Shown in pieces: positions 44,944 through 54,452 of a stretch of 64,000 nt of DNA. Made by a program: the position numbers and the translations under genes. The stretch comes from DATARH01 sp036268075. Its GTDB lineage: Bacteria; Pseudomonadota; Alphaproteobacteria; ATCC43930; CGMCC-115725. The stretch lies in NCBI GenBank assembly GCA_036268075.1, contig DATAUV010000089.1, forward strand, positions 1 to 64,000. Direction: 5' to 3'. A model generated the notes under the pieces. The model searched no databases. It was not told the DNA's origin and saw only the letters and a list, made by a program, of their open reading frames with translations. Numbering within the stretch: the stretch's first letter is position 1; each line of letters begins with the position of its first letter.

Positions 44944-45987
44944 ATGCCCGCGCCCCTCGACCCGAGAAGCATCGCCCGCCGCCGCCAGCCCGTTGCGCTA
45001 TCCGCCGACAGTCTCGTCGACAGCCACCCGCTGCCCGGCGGCGGGATACTGCCGCTCGTCGTCGAGCCCGCCGCAGCAGGGGTGTCGCTGCCGGCCTGGC
45101 TGGAGCAGCATCGCGATCAGCTCACCGGCTGGCTGCACCGCCACGGCGCGATCCTGTTCCGCGGCTTCGGCGCGGCCGGTCAGGACGATTTCAGCCGGGC
45201 GCTGACGGGGCTCGGCCTCTCATTGATGAACTACATCGAGAAGGCGACGCCGCGGACCGAGCTCGGCGGGCAGATCTACACCGCGACCGAGTTTCCGGCG
45301 GAATACCCGATCGCGCCGCATAACGAGCTGTCCTACGTCAATATCTGGCCGGGCCGGATCGTCTTTTTCTGCGTGCGGCCGGCGCCGGTCGGGGGCGAGA
45401 CGCCGCTGGTTGACGTGCGGCGCGTGCTGGCGCGGATCGACCCGGCGATCGTCGACCGCTTCCGCCGGCAAGGCTGGAGCCTCGTGCGCACCTTTTCGCC
45501 GGGCATCGGCCCGACCTGGCAGCATTCCTACGCGGTCGAGACGCGCGAGGAATTGGAGACCTATCTGCGCGAATCCCACATCGCCTGGGAATGGCTCCCC
45601 GACGGGCGGCTGCGCACGCGGCAGGTGCGGCCGGCGACGCGGCGTCACCCGGCGACCGGCGAGGAGCTGTGGTTCAACCACGTCGCGTTCTGGCATCTGT
45701 CGAGCCTGCCCGACGACATCCGCGACCGCTTCGTCGCCGATTTCGGCGCCGGCAACCTGCCCTACGCGACCTATTACGGCGACGGCTCGCCGATCCCGGA
45801 CGCGGTCGCGGCGGCGCTGCGCGATGCGTATGACGCCGAGACGACGATGTTCCCGTGGCAGGCGGGGGATTTTGTCGTCATCGACAACATGCTGGTCGCG
45901 CACGGCCGCTCGACCTATTCGGGGCCGCGTCAGGTGCTGGTCGCGATGGGCGACGCGATCGAGATGCCAACCGCGGTCGGTGCCTGA
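44944..45987 (+). CDS. Fe(II)/2-oxoglutarate-dependent dioxygenase (TauD/SyrP-like)
   Basis: A 347-residue non-heme iron oxygenase. The metal triad appears as HNE (His126, Glu128: an H-x-E in place of the usual H-x-D) and distal His320, with Arg329 (HGRSTYSGPR) for binding 2-oxoglutarate. The H-x-E form is what I recall for SyrP-type enzymes that hydroxylate carrier-bound aspartate, so it may hydroxylate an amino acid on one of the PCP domains here. The gene is placed 12 bp after the hybrid synthetase and 3 bp before the next NRPS, clearly within the operon. The hydroxylation target is inferred. Confidence 0.85.
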   Translation: MPAPLDPRSIARRRQPVALSADSLVDSHPLPGGGILPLVVEPAAAGVSLPAWLEQHRDQLTGWLHRHGAILFRGFGAAGQDDFSRALTGLGLSLMNYIEKATPRTELGGQIYTATEFPAEYPIAPHNELSYVNIWPGRIVFFCVRPAPVGGETPLVDVRRVLARIDPAIVDRFRRQGWSLVRTFSPGIGPTWQHSYAVETREELETYLRESHIAWEWLPDGRLRTRQVRPATRRHPATGEELWFNHVAFWHLSSLPDDIRDRFVADFGAGNLPYATYYGDGSPIPDAVAAALRDAYDAETTMFPWQAGDFVVIDNMLVAHGRSTYSGPRQVLVAMGDAIEMPTAVGA

Positions 45988-45990
45988 GCG

Positions 45991-48900
45991 ATGACCGACG
46001 CCGCCCTCACCGGCTTCCGCCTGTCGCCCGCGCAGGAGCGGCTGTGGCGTCTCGCCGCCGAGGCAGAGCCGGGCGCCTTTGCCGCCACGCTGACCCTGAC
46101 CGCCCCGAAGGAATGGGACCGCGCCGCGCTGGCCGACGCGCTGACCGCCCTCGCCACGCGGCACGAAATCCTGCGCACCGAATTCCGCGCCCTCGCCGAG
46201 ATGAGCCTGCCGCTGCAATGCCCGCTCGACCCGATCCCGGTGCCGATCGGCGACGCGGCCTCCACGCGGTTTCATGCCCGCCTGGACGGCACGCGACTGA
46301 CGCTTTCCGTGCCGCCGCTTTGCGCCGACGCGCCGAGCCTCGCCCGAATCGCGGCGGAACTGTGCACGCTCTACGCCGGCGAGGCGGAATCCGACGAGCC
46401 GATGCAGTTCTGTGACCTCGCCGAGTGGCAGCACTCGCTGCTCGAAGAGGCGCCGGCATCGCCGGGATGGACCGAGACCGACGCGCCGCCGTGGGCCGCA
46501 CCGCGGCCATCCGTGCCATTCCTGCGGCGCCAGGCGTCGGGAAAATTCGCGCCGCGCCGGCAAGATTTGCCGCTTAGCCCGGCATTAGCCGAGGCGCTCG
46601 CGGCGACGGCCCGGGATTGCGGCGTTACCCGCGTGGATCTACTCCTTGCGGCCTGGATCGTGCTGCTGTGGCGGCTCAACGGCCAGGAGCCCGCCCCGGT
46701 CGCGCTGGTCGGCGACGGCCGCGGCGACCCGAGCCTCGACGGCGCGCTCGGCCCGCTGGCGCCGACTTTGCGGCTCGACGTGGCGCCGCAACCGGCGCAG
46801 CCCTTTCCCGAGTGCCTGAAGCAGGTCGCCGCATCCCGGCTGCGCGTGCTGGAAACCCAGCACGCCGCCGCGCCCGTCCCTGCCGGCCAGCACGCCCTGT
46901 TCGCCTTCGAGGCATTACCGCTCCCCGCACTCGCCAGCGGCGTCCGGATCGGCGCGCTGGTCGCCCGCCAGGACTGTTTCGCCGCGGCGCTGGTCGCAGT
47001 TGAGAGGCCCGGCGGCGAACTGGCGCTGTTCCTGGATTACGACGCCGCCTCGGTCGACGAGACCGCGCTGTGGCGGCTCGCCGAGGAGTTCCCAACCCTG
47101 CTCGCCGCCCTCGCCGAGACGCCGGGCCGGGCGGTTGACGCCCTCACTATCCTCGGCCCGCGCGAGCGCGGCCTTGTGCTCGGCGCGTTTCAGGGCCGAA
47201 CCCGCCCTGCGCCGCAGCCTTGGCAGCCGGTTCACCGGCAGGTCATCGACCAGTGCCGCCGCTTTCCGCACGACCTCGCCGTTACCTCCGACGACGAACA
47301 CGTCACCGGCGCGGAGCTGGTCGTCCGGGTGGAGGCCCTGGCGCGGCGCCTGGCGGCGGCGGGGGTCGGGCACGGCACGCTGGTCGGATTGCATCTGGAG
47401 CGGTCGCCGGCCCAGGTGGTTGCGATGCTGGCGATCCTCACCTGCGGCGGCGCCTATGTGCCGCTCGACCCGAGCTATCCGGCGGATCGCCTCGGCTACA
47501 TGCTCGAAGACAGCGGCATCGCGCATCTGGTCACGACCACGGCGCTCTCCGACCGCCTCGCCGCAACCCGCACGATCTTGATCGACGCGCCGGGCCTGAT
47601 CGACACGCTGGGCGGGGCCGCCGGGTCGCTGCCGGCGGTCGACCTCGCCCCCGACGATATCGCCTACGTGCTCTACACCTCCGGCTCCACGGGCCGGCCA
47701 AAGGGCGTGCTGGCGACGCAGGGCGCGCTCGCCAACCACATGGCCTGGATGCTCGACGCGCTGCCGCTCGGGGCCGAGGACGCGGTGCTGCAAAAGACCG
47801 CGATGAGCTTTGACGCCTCGGTGTGGGAGTATTTCGCGCCGCTGATGTCGCGCGCCCGGCTGGTGATGGCGCCGGCCGGCAGCGAGCGCGACCCGGAGGC
47901 GCTGATCGCCGCGCTCGACCGCCATCGCATCACCGTGCTGCAGGTGGTGCCGACCCTGCTGCGCCTCCTCATCGACGACCCGCGCTTCACCGCCTGCACG
48001 CTGCTGCGGCGGGTCGGGTGCGGCGGCGAGGCGCTGAGCCGCGACCTCGTCCGGCGCTTTCGCGAGACGATGCGCGCCGACCTCGTCAACCTCTACGGCC
48101 CGACCGAGGCGACGATCCAGTGCGTCACCGACATCGCCGGCGACGAGGACGGCCCCGTCGCGATCGGCCGCCCGATCGACAACGCCCGCATCTATGTGCT
48201 CGACCGCGGCGGCGTGCCGGCGCCGATCGGGGTGCCGGGCGAAATCCATATCGGCGGCCCGGTCCTCGCGCGCGGGTATCTCGGCCGGCCCGAGCTGACC
48301 GCCGAGCGCTTTCTCGCCGACCCGTTCACGCCCGGCGCGCGGATGTACCGCAGCGGCGACCTCGGCGCGTGGCGGCCCGACGGACGGCTCGATTTCCTCG
48401 CCCGCGCCGACGATCAGGTAAAGCTGCGCGGGTTCCGCGTCGAGCTCGGCGAGGTCGAGGCGGCGGCGTGCCGGCATCCGGGCGTGACCTCCGCGGCCGT
48501 TACCGTGTCGAGCGAGGATTCCGGTCTCCAGCAGCTTTTGTGCTTTTACCAAGGGCGCAACGGCGAGCCGGTCGAGGCGGCCGAGCTGAAGGCGCACATC
48601 GCGGCCGAACTGCCCGACTATATGGTGCCGGGGTGGTGCGTCCCGCTCGACCGGCTGCCGCTGACCCCGTCCGGCAAGATCGACCGCAAGGCGCTCGAAT
48701 CCTGGATGCCCGCCCCGACCGGCGCCGCCCGCGCGCCGCGTGACACGGTCGAGATGCGGCTCGAACGCATCTGGGAGCAGGTGCTGAACGTGCAGCCGGT
48801 CGGGATCGACGGCAATTTCTTCGATCTCGGCGGCCATTCGCTGCTGGCGGTGCGGCTTGTCTCGGAAGTGCAGCGCGAGTTCGGGCATCATCTGCCGCTG

Positions 48901-49842
48901 GCGAGCCTGTTCTCGGCGCCGACCGTGGCCTCGCAGGCCCAGCTTATCCACGCCGCCGCGTTGCCGCACGATTCGATCCTCGTGCCGATCCGCCCCGCGA
49001 CGGCCGGGCAGCGCCCGATCTTCCTCGTCCACCCGACCGGCGGCAACGTGCTGTGCTATCGCGAGATCGCCCGCCGGCTCGGCGGCGACCAGCCGGTCTA
49101 TGCGCTGCAAGACCCGGGACTCGACGGTGAGGCCACTTATAAGAGCGTCGAGGAGCTGGCCGCTCTCTATGTCGAGCGCATTCTCAGCGTCGAAAAAGAC
49201 GGCCCCTACTACCTCGCCGGCTGGTCGTCGGGCGGGGTGATCGCCTATGAGATGGCGTGCCAGCTCACCGCGTCGGGGCGTCAGGTCGGGGTGCTCGCGC
49301 TGCTCGACAGCCAGGTCATGCCGCCGACGGCCGAGCCGGTCGACCCGGCGCGGCTGGCGCAGGCGGTCGGGCAGCTCATCGCCTATCAGTGCGGCGCCGA
49401 GGCGCCCGATCTCGACGGATTGCCGCTCCCCGCCGCGCTCGAAAAGCTGCTCGACCTCGCCCGGCGCGCCGGCATCGTTCCCGAGGATGCCGGCCTCATG
49501 CAGATCGAGCGGCTGTTCGGCGTGTTCCAGCGCAATGTCGAGGTGATCGGCCGCTATCGCCCGCGGCCTTACGGGCGCCGGGTGATGCTGTTCAAGGCCG
49601 AGAACCCGCTGCCCGAGATGGTGCAGAGCGCGGCGATGCACCGCCGCTCGGACCGGCCGGGACTGGGCTGGGAAGATTTATGCCACCACCTCGCGGTCGA
49701 GGAATGCGCGGCGGACCATCTGTCGATCGTCACCGAGCCACACGTCGCCTATGTCGGCGCGGCGCTGCGGCGCGAGATCGAGGAGGTCAAGCGCAGCTAC
49801 GAGCTCGGCCAGCGCGTCGTCTTTTTCATGCTGGGCGTGTGA
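45991..49842 (+). CDS. NRPS: degenerate C-A-PCP-thioesterase (terminal module)
   Basis: A 1283-residue synthetase. The N-terminal 400 residues have the condensation-domain fold, but HHxxxDG is replaced by PPLCADA (108-114), losing the catalytic histidine. The A domain (about 430-920) has YTSGSTGRPKG, FDASVWEYF, GEIHIGG and SGKIDRKAL. Reading the pocket gives D-A-W-Q-V-C-L-I-Q, partly like remembered glutamine codes (tentative). PCP has Ser950 (GGHSLLAVRL). The thioesterase (about 985-1270) has nucleophile Ser1079 (GWSSGG) and a His in ADHLSIV. The TE makes this the releasing module although it is encoded before the other NRPS. The GTG of the next gene overlaps its stop. Confidence 0.92.
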   Translation: MTDAALTGFRLSPAQERLWRLAAEAEPGAFAATLTLTAPKEWDRAALADALTALATRHEILRTEFRALAEMSLPLQCPLDPIPVPIGDAASTRFHARLDGTRLTLSVPPLCADAPSLARIAAELCTLYAGEAESDEPMQFCDLAEWQHSLLEEAPASPGWTETDAPPWAAPRPSVPFLRRQASGKFAPRRQDLPLSPALAEALAATARDCGVTRVDLLLAAWIVLLWRLNGQEPAPVALVGDGRGDPSLDGALGPLAPTLRLDVAPQPAQPFPECLKQVAASRLRVLETQHAAAPVPAGQHALFAFEALPLPALASGVRIGALVARQDCFAAALVAVERPGGELALFLDYDAASVDETALWRLAEEFPTLLAALAETPGRAVDALTILGPRERGLVLGAFQGRTRPAPQPWQPVHRQVIDQCRRFPHDLAVTSDDEHVTGAELVVRVEALARRLAAAGVGHGTLVGLHLERSPAQVVAMLAILTCGGAYVPLDPSYPADRLGYMLEDSGIAHLVTTTALSDRLAATRTILIDAPGLIDTLGGAAGSLPAVDLAPDDIAYVLYTSGSTGRPKGVLATQGALANHMAWMLDALPLGAEDAVLQKTAMSFDASVWEYFAPLMSRARLVMAPAGSERDPEALIAALDRHRITVLQVVPTLLRLLIDDPRFTACTLLRRVGCGGEALSRDLVRRFRETMRADLVNLYGPTEATIQCVTDIAGDEDGPVAIGRPIDNARIYVLDRGGVPAPIGVPGEIHIGGPVLARGYLGRPELTAERFLADPFTPGARMYRSGDLGAWRPDGRLDFLARADDQVKLRGFRVELGEVEAAACRHPGVTSAAVTVSSEDSGLQQLLCFYQGRNGEPVEAAELKAHIAAELPDYMVPGWCVPLDRLPLTPSGKIDRKALESWMPAPTGAARAPRDTVEMRLERIWEQVLNVQPVGIDGNFFDLGGHSLLAVRLVSEVQREFGHHLPLASLFSAPTVASQAQLIHAAALPHDSILVPIRPATAGQRPIFLVHPTGGNVLCYREIARRLGGDQPVYALQDPGLDGEATYKSVEELAALYVERILSVEKDGPYYLAGWSSGGVIAYEMACQLTASGRQVGVLALLDSQVMPPTAEPVDPARLAQAVGQLIAYQCGAEAPDLDGLPLPAALEKLLDLARRAGIVPEDAGLMQIERLFGVFQRNVEVIGRYRPRPYGRRVMLFKAENPLPEMVQSAAMHRRSDRPGLGWEDLCHHLAVEECAADHLSIVTEPHVAYVGAALRREIEEVKRSYELGQRVVFFMLGV

Positions 49843-52800
49843 GCCCGATGCCGGGACCGATGTTCCCCCTCTCGCCGATGCAGCAAGGCATGCTGTTCCA
49901 TGCCGTGCTCAACCCGGATTCGCCGGCGTATTTCCAGCAGCTCGTCGCCCGGCTCGACGGGCCGCTCGACCCGGCCGCGTTCGAGGCCGCGTGGAACCAG
50001 CTTCTCGCGCGCCATGACGCGCTCCGGGCGGGGTTCGTCTGGGAAGGCCGCGAGCATCCGGCGCAAGATTTCGCCGAGAACCTCACCATCCCGTTCCGGC
50101 ATCTAGACTGGGCCGGCGCCGACCCCGAGATCGTGCAGGAGCGCCTCGACCGCTTCCTCGCCGACGACCGCACCCGCCCGTTCGCGCTCGACGCGCCGCC
50201 GCTCATGCGGATGACGCTGATCCGCACCGGTCTTGCCGCGCACACGCTAGTCTGGACGCATCACCATCTGCTGCTCGACGGCTGGTCGACCGCGCTGGTG
50301 ATGCGTGAGTTTTCCGTGCTCTACGATGCGGCGCGGCGCGGCGAGACGGCGACGCTGGAGCCGCCGCAATCGTTCAGCCGCTTCCTCGACTGGCTCTCGC
50401 ACCGCGACCCCGCGCCGGCTCGGGAGTTCTGGCGGCGGGAGCTGTCGGGTTTCGCGGAGCCGACGCCGCTCGCCATCGGCCGCAAGGCAGGGCGCGCCGG
50501 CGGGTCGGATTTCGTGACACTGCACGAGACGCTGGCGCCTGACGTGGCGGCCGGGTTGCGCGGCCTCGCGCGGCGGCTGCGGCTGGGTCCGTCGATCCCC
50601 GTCCTCGCCGCATGGGGCCTCGTGCTGGCGCGGCAGACGCAGACCGAGGAGGTCGTGTTCGGCGTCACGGTATCGGGCCGCCCGGCAACGCTCGACGGCG
50701 CCGAAGAAATCGTCGGGCTCCTCATCAACACCGTGCCGCTGCGCCTCACGCTGTCCGATGCCGGCCTCGGCGAATGGTTGCAGAAAATCCAGGCGCGGCT
50801 CGTCGCGGTGCAGGAGCATGACGACACCGCCCTCGCCGACATCCAGGAATGGAGCGATATCCCGCGCGGGACGCCGCTGTTCGAAACCATCGTCGTGTTC
50901 GAGAACTACCCGCTCGGCGACGACTCGGCGGCCGGCGGTCTGACCCTCGCCGGCGCGCATGTCGAGGAGCGCGCCAACTATCCGCTGGCGCTCCTCGCCG
51001 AGCCGCGCCCCGACGGGCTCGACCTCGCCCTGATCGTCGATCGCGACCGCGTGCCCGAGGCGTCGGGCCGGGCGGCGCTGCGCGGGGTCGCGCATTTGCT
51101 GGAACAGATGGCCGAGGCCGCGGAGGACGCGCCGCTCTCCGCGCTGAAAACCCTGTCCGACGCCGAGCGCCGTCACATCCTCCAGGACTGGAACGACACC
51201 GCGGCGCCCTACGACCGCGCCGCCACCCTGCCCCAGCTTTTCGCGCGCACCGCCGCGGCGCAACCCGACGCGGTCGCGTTGGTCGACGATGCCGGCGAGC
51301 TCAGCTACGCCGCGCTGGACCGCCTCTCGGACCGGATCGCGGCGCGGATCGTCGCGACCGGGTTGCCGCGCGAGCGGCCGATCGGGCTGTGCATGCGCCG
51401 CGACCGCCATCTCGTCGCGGCGATGCTGGGCGTGCTCAAGGCGGGCCGCGCCTATGTGCCGATGGAGCCGCAATTCCCGGCCGCCCGCATCCACCACATC
51501 GTCGACGTGCTGAAGGTCGGGGCGATGCTGACCCAGCAAGCCCTCACCGGCGACATCGCCGGCTTCCTCGGCGACCGCAACGTCGCGATCCTCGTCGCCG
51601 ACGACGAAGCCGAGCCCCCGCCGCAAACCTTCCCGGCCGGCGACGCGGACGATCTCGCCTACGTCATCTTCACCTCGGGCTCGACCGGGCAACCCAAGGG
51701 CGTGATGGTGCGGCACCGGCCGGTGATCAATCTGATCGAATGGGTCAACCGCACCTTCGCGGTGGGGCCGGCAGACCGCCTGTTGTTCGTCACCTCGCCG
51801 TGCTTCGACCTGTCGGTCTACGATTTGTTCGGCATCCTCGCCGCCGGCGGGTCGGTGCGGATCGTCGGCGATGAAACGCTCGCCGACCCGGATCTGCTCG
51901 CGGCGATGTTCGCCCGCGAGCCGATCACCTTCTGGGATTCGGCCCCGGCCGCGCTATGGCAGGTGCTGGCGCTATTGCCGAAGACTGTGCCCGATCACCC
52001 TCTGCGCCTCGCCTTCGTCAGCGGCGACTGGGTGCCGCTGGCCCTGCCGGGTCGGTTGCGCGAGTGTTTCGCGCGGGTCCAGCCGATCTCCCTCGGCGGC
52101 GCGACCGAGGCGACCGTGTGGTCGAATTTCCACATCGTCCGCGATGTCGACCCGAGCTGGGTCAGCATCCCCTACGGCCGGCCGATCCAGAACGCCCGCT
52201 ACTACGTGCTCGACGAGGCGCTGGAGCCTGTGCCGGTCGGGGTGCCGGGCGACCTCTATATCGGCGGCGAATGTCTGGCCGACGGTTACGCCCAGCAGCC
52301 CGAGCTGAGCGCCGAGCGGTTCCTGCCCGACCCGCATTGGCCCGACCCGCATTGGGACACGTCCGGCGCCAGGATGTACCGCACCGGCGACCGCGCCCGG
52401 TTCGACGGCGACGGGGTCATGGAGTTCCTCGGCCGGCTCGACAGCCAGGTGAAGATCCGCGGGTTCCGCATCGAACTCGGCGAGATCGAGTCGGTCCTGG
52501 CGCGGCATAAGCTGGTGCGGGAATCCGCCGTGATCGTGCGCGACCGCCGGCTCGACGACGGCACCACCGAGCGCGAGATCGTCGCCTATGCCGCGCCCCG
52601 CGACGGCGCCACGCTCGACGCCGCCGCGATCCGCGCCTATCTGCGCGAGCATTTGCTGGCGCCGATGGTGCCGGCGCATGTGATCGCGCTCGACCAGCTT
52701 CCGCTCAGCGCCAACGGCAAGGTCGATCGCAAGGCCCTGCCCGACCCCGTCGCCGAGGCCGCGCCGGCACGCCGCACCGCCGATCCCTTGGTCGAGCTGG

Positions 52801-54452
52801 TCGGCGAGGTGTGGGCCGCCGTGCTGGGCATCGACGCGGTGCCGGAAAACGCCAATTTCTTCGATCTCGGCGGGCATTCGCTGCGCGCCACCTCGGCGGT
52901 CGCGCGGCTGCGCGGCGCGGTCGGCGCCGACATACCGCTCCGGCTGCTGTTCGAAAACCCCACGCCGCAGGCTCTTGCCGCCGCGATTGGGCGGCTGCGC
53001 CGGCAGGACGGCGAGGCGAGCCGCGAGATCGTGCCGCTGGCGCGCAACCGCCCGCTGCCGCTGTCGCGAGCGCAGGCCAGGCTGTGGTTCCTGCACCAGA
53101 TGGAGCCCGACAGCCCCTACTACAACATCGCGCTGGCGGCCTGGGCGCGCGGGCCGCTCGACCCCGAGAGGCTCGCCGAGGCGCTGCGCGAGATGGCCGC
53201 CCGCCACGAAATCCTGCGCACGCGGATCGAGAACCGCGACGGCGGCGCGGTCATGGTCCCGGTGGACATGAAGCTGCCGCTGACCGTCGAGGATTTCACC
53301 ACCTTGCCACCCGAGCGCGCCGAGGCCGCGGCCCTGGAATTGGCGGCAACGGCAGCGCGCCGGCCGTTCCGGCTCGCCGAGGAGATGCCGGTGCGGGTCA
53401 TCGTCGCCCGCGTCGAGACGGAACGTGCGCTGGTGCTGATCCTGATGGACCACATCGCCGCGGACGGCTGGTCGGTCGGCATCCTCGCCACCGAGCTGCT
53501 GCGCCTCTACGACTCGGACGGCGCCGCCCTGCCGCCGCTGCCGGCGCAATATGCCGACTGGGCCGCCTGGCACGAAGCCCACCTCGCCGCCGGCGCGCTC
53601 GACCGCGAGCTGAGTTTCTGGCGCGCCCGCCTGACGGATTTGCCGACGCTCAATCTGCCCACCGACCGGCTGCGCCCCGCCATTCCCACCTACGCCGGCG
53701 ACATCGTGCGGTTCGCGCTCTCGCCGGAAACCTCGGAGGCGCTGCGGGCGACCGCGCGGCGCGAGGCGGCGACGCTGTTCATGGTGCTGCTGGCCGGGTT
53801 CGCGGTCGTATTGCGCCGCCTCGCCGGTACCGATGAGCTGGTCGTCGGCACCGACATTGCCGGGCGCAGCCATCCGGCGGCGGAAAACCTGATCGGGTTT
53901 TTCGTCAACCAGCTCGTGCTCCGCCTGGACCTCGACCGACCCGCCAATTTCCGCGATATCCTGCACCGGGTCCGCGAGCGGGCGCTGGAGGCGATCTTTC
54001 ACCAGGACACGCCGTTCGAGCTGTTGGTGCAGGAGCTGAACCCGCCGCGCGAAGCCGGGCGGATGCCGCTGTTCCAGGTCAAGCTGGTGCTGCAGAACGC
54101 GCCCTTCGCCGACCTCGCCTCGCGGCATTTGGCGCTGGAGCCGGTCGAGATCGGCACCGGCACGGCGAAATACGATCTGTTGCTGACCTTCAACGACCGC
54201 ACGCAGCTCGAAGCCACGCTCGAATTCGCCACCGATCTGTTCGACCGCGCCACCGCCGAGACGATGACCGAGTCGCTGAAGGCGGTGCTCGATGTCGTCG
54301 CCAAGGACGCCGAGGCGAGCTGCGAGGCGCTCGACCGCCTCGTCTCGCTCGCCGCCGAGGAGCGCGCCGCCTTTGCCCGCCAGGAATTGCGCCGCGCCGG
54401 CCTCGCCCGGCTGCGCACGATGCGCCGCGGCGCGACGGAGGCCGCGTCGTGA
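49839..54452 (+). CDS. NRPS: C-A-PCP with an extra C-terminal C domain
   Basis: A 1537-residue synthetase starting at GTG 49839 (MSPMPGPMFPLSPMQQGML), overlapping the previous stop. The first C domain has HHLLLDG (His143 as the second His); A (about 445-975) has FTSGSTGQPKG, FDLSVYDLFG and NGKVDRKAL; PCP has Ser1014 (GGHSLRATS); the last C domain (about 1072-1500) has DHIAADG with His1205. The pocket reads D-L-Y-D-F-S-L-V-W, close to the remembered cysteine code D-L-Y-N-L-S-L-I-W, so cysteine is a reasonable guess. A terminal C with no downstream A suggests that it acts on the carrier of another protein, most likely the TE protein whose own C domain is degenerate. Its upstream C would accept the D-residue made by the hybrid's E domain. 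Confidence 0.92.
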   Translation: MSPMPGPMFPLSPMQQGMLFHAVLNPDSPAYFQQLVARLDGPLDPAAFEAAWNQLLARHDALRAGFVWEGREHPAQDFAENLTIPFRHLDWAGADPEIVQERLDRFLADDRTRPFALDAPPLMRMTLIRTGLAAHTLVWTHHHLLLDGWSTALVMREFSVLYDAARRGETATLEPPQSFSRFLDWLSHRDPAPAREFWRRELSGFAEPTPLAIGRKAGRAGGSDFVTLHETLAPDVAAGLRGLARRLRLGPSIPVLAAWGLVLARQTQTEEVVFGVTVSGRPATLDGAEEIVGLLINTVPLRLTLSDAGLGEWLQKIQARLVAVQEHDDTALADIQEWSDIPRGTPLFETIVVFENYPLGDDSAAGGLTLAGAHVEERANYPLALLAEPRPDGLDLALIVDRDRVPEASGRAALRGVAHLLEQMAEAAEDAPLSALKTLSDAERRHILQDWNDTAAPYDRAATLPQLFARTAAAQPDAVALVDDAGELSYAALDRLSDRIAARIVATGLPRERPIGLCMRRDRHLVAAMLGVLKAGRAYVPMEPQFPAARIHHIVDVLKVGAMLTQQALTGDIAGFLGDRNVAILVADDEAEPPPQTFPAGDADDLAYVIFTSGSTGQPKGVMVRHRPVINLIEWVNRTFAVGPADRLLFVTSPCFDLSVYDLFGILAAGGSVRIVGDETLADPDLLAAMFAREPITFWDSAPAALWQVLALLPKTVPDHPLRLAFVSGDWVPLALPGRLRECFARVQPISLGGATEATVWSNFHIVRDVDPSWVSIPYGRPIQNARYYVLDEALEPVPVGVPGDLYIGGECLADGYAQQPELSAERFLPDPHWPDPHWDTSGARMYRTGDRARFDGDGVMEFLGRLDSQVKIRGFRIELGEIESVLARHKLVRESAVIVRDRRLDDGTTEREIVAYAAPRDGATLDAAAIRAYLREHLLAPMVPAHVIALDQLPLSANGKVDRKALPDPVAEAAPARRTADPLVELVGEVWAAVLGIDAVPENANFFDLGGHSLRATSAVARLRGAVGADIPLRLLFENPTPQALAAAIGRLRRQDGEASREIVPLARNRPLPLSRAQARLWFLHQMEPDSPYYNIALAAWARGPLDPERLAEALREMAARHEILRTRIENRDGGAVMVPVDMKLPLTVEDFTTLPPERAEAAALELAATAARRPFRLAEEMPVRVIVARVETERALVLILMDHIAADGWSVGILATELLRLYDSDGAALPPLPAQYADWAAWHEAHLAAGALDRELSFWRARLTDLPTLNLPTDRLRPAIPTYAGDIVRFALSPETSEALRATARREAATLFMVLLAGFAVVLRRLAGTDELVVGTDIAGRSHPAAENLIGFFVNQLVLRLDLDRPANFRDILHRVRERALEAIFHQDTPFELLVQELNPPREAGRMPLFQVKLVLQNAPFADLASRHLALEPVEIGTGTAKYDLLLTFNDRTQLEATLEFATDLFDRATAETMTESLKAVLDVVAKDAEASCEALDRLVSLAAEERAAFARQELRRAGLARLRTMRRGATEAAS

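Noticed and set aside
46915..49641. 908-residue minus-strand open frame opposite the TE-containing NRPS
   Set aside because: Same GC shadow effect; no recognisable domain.
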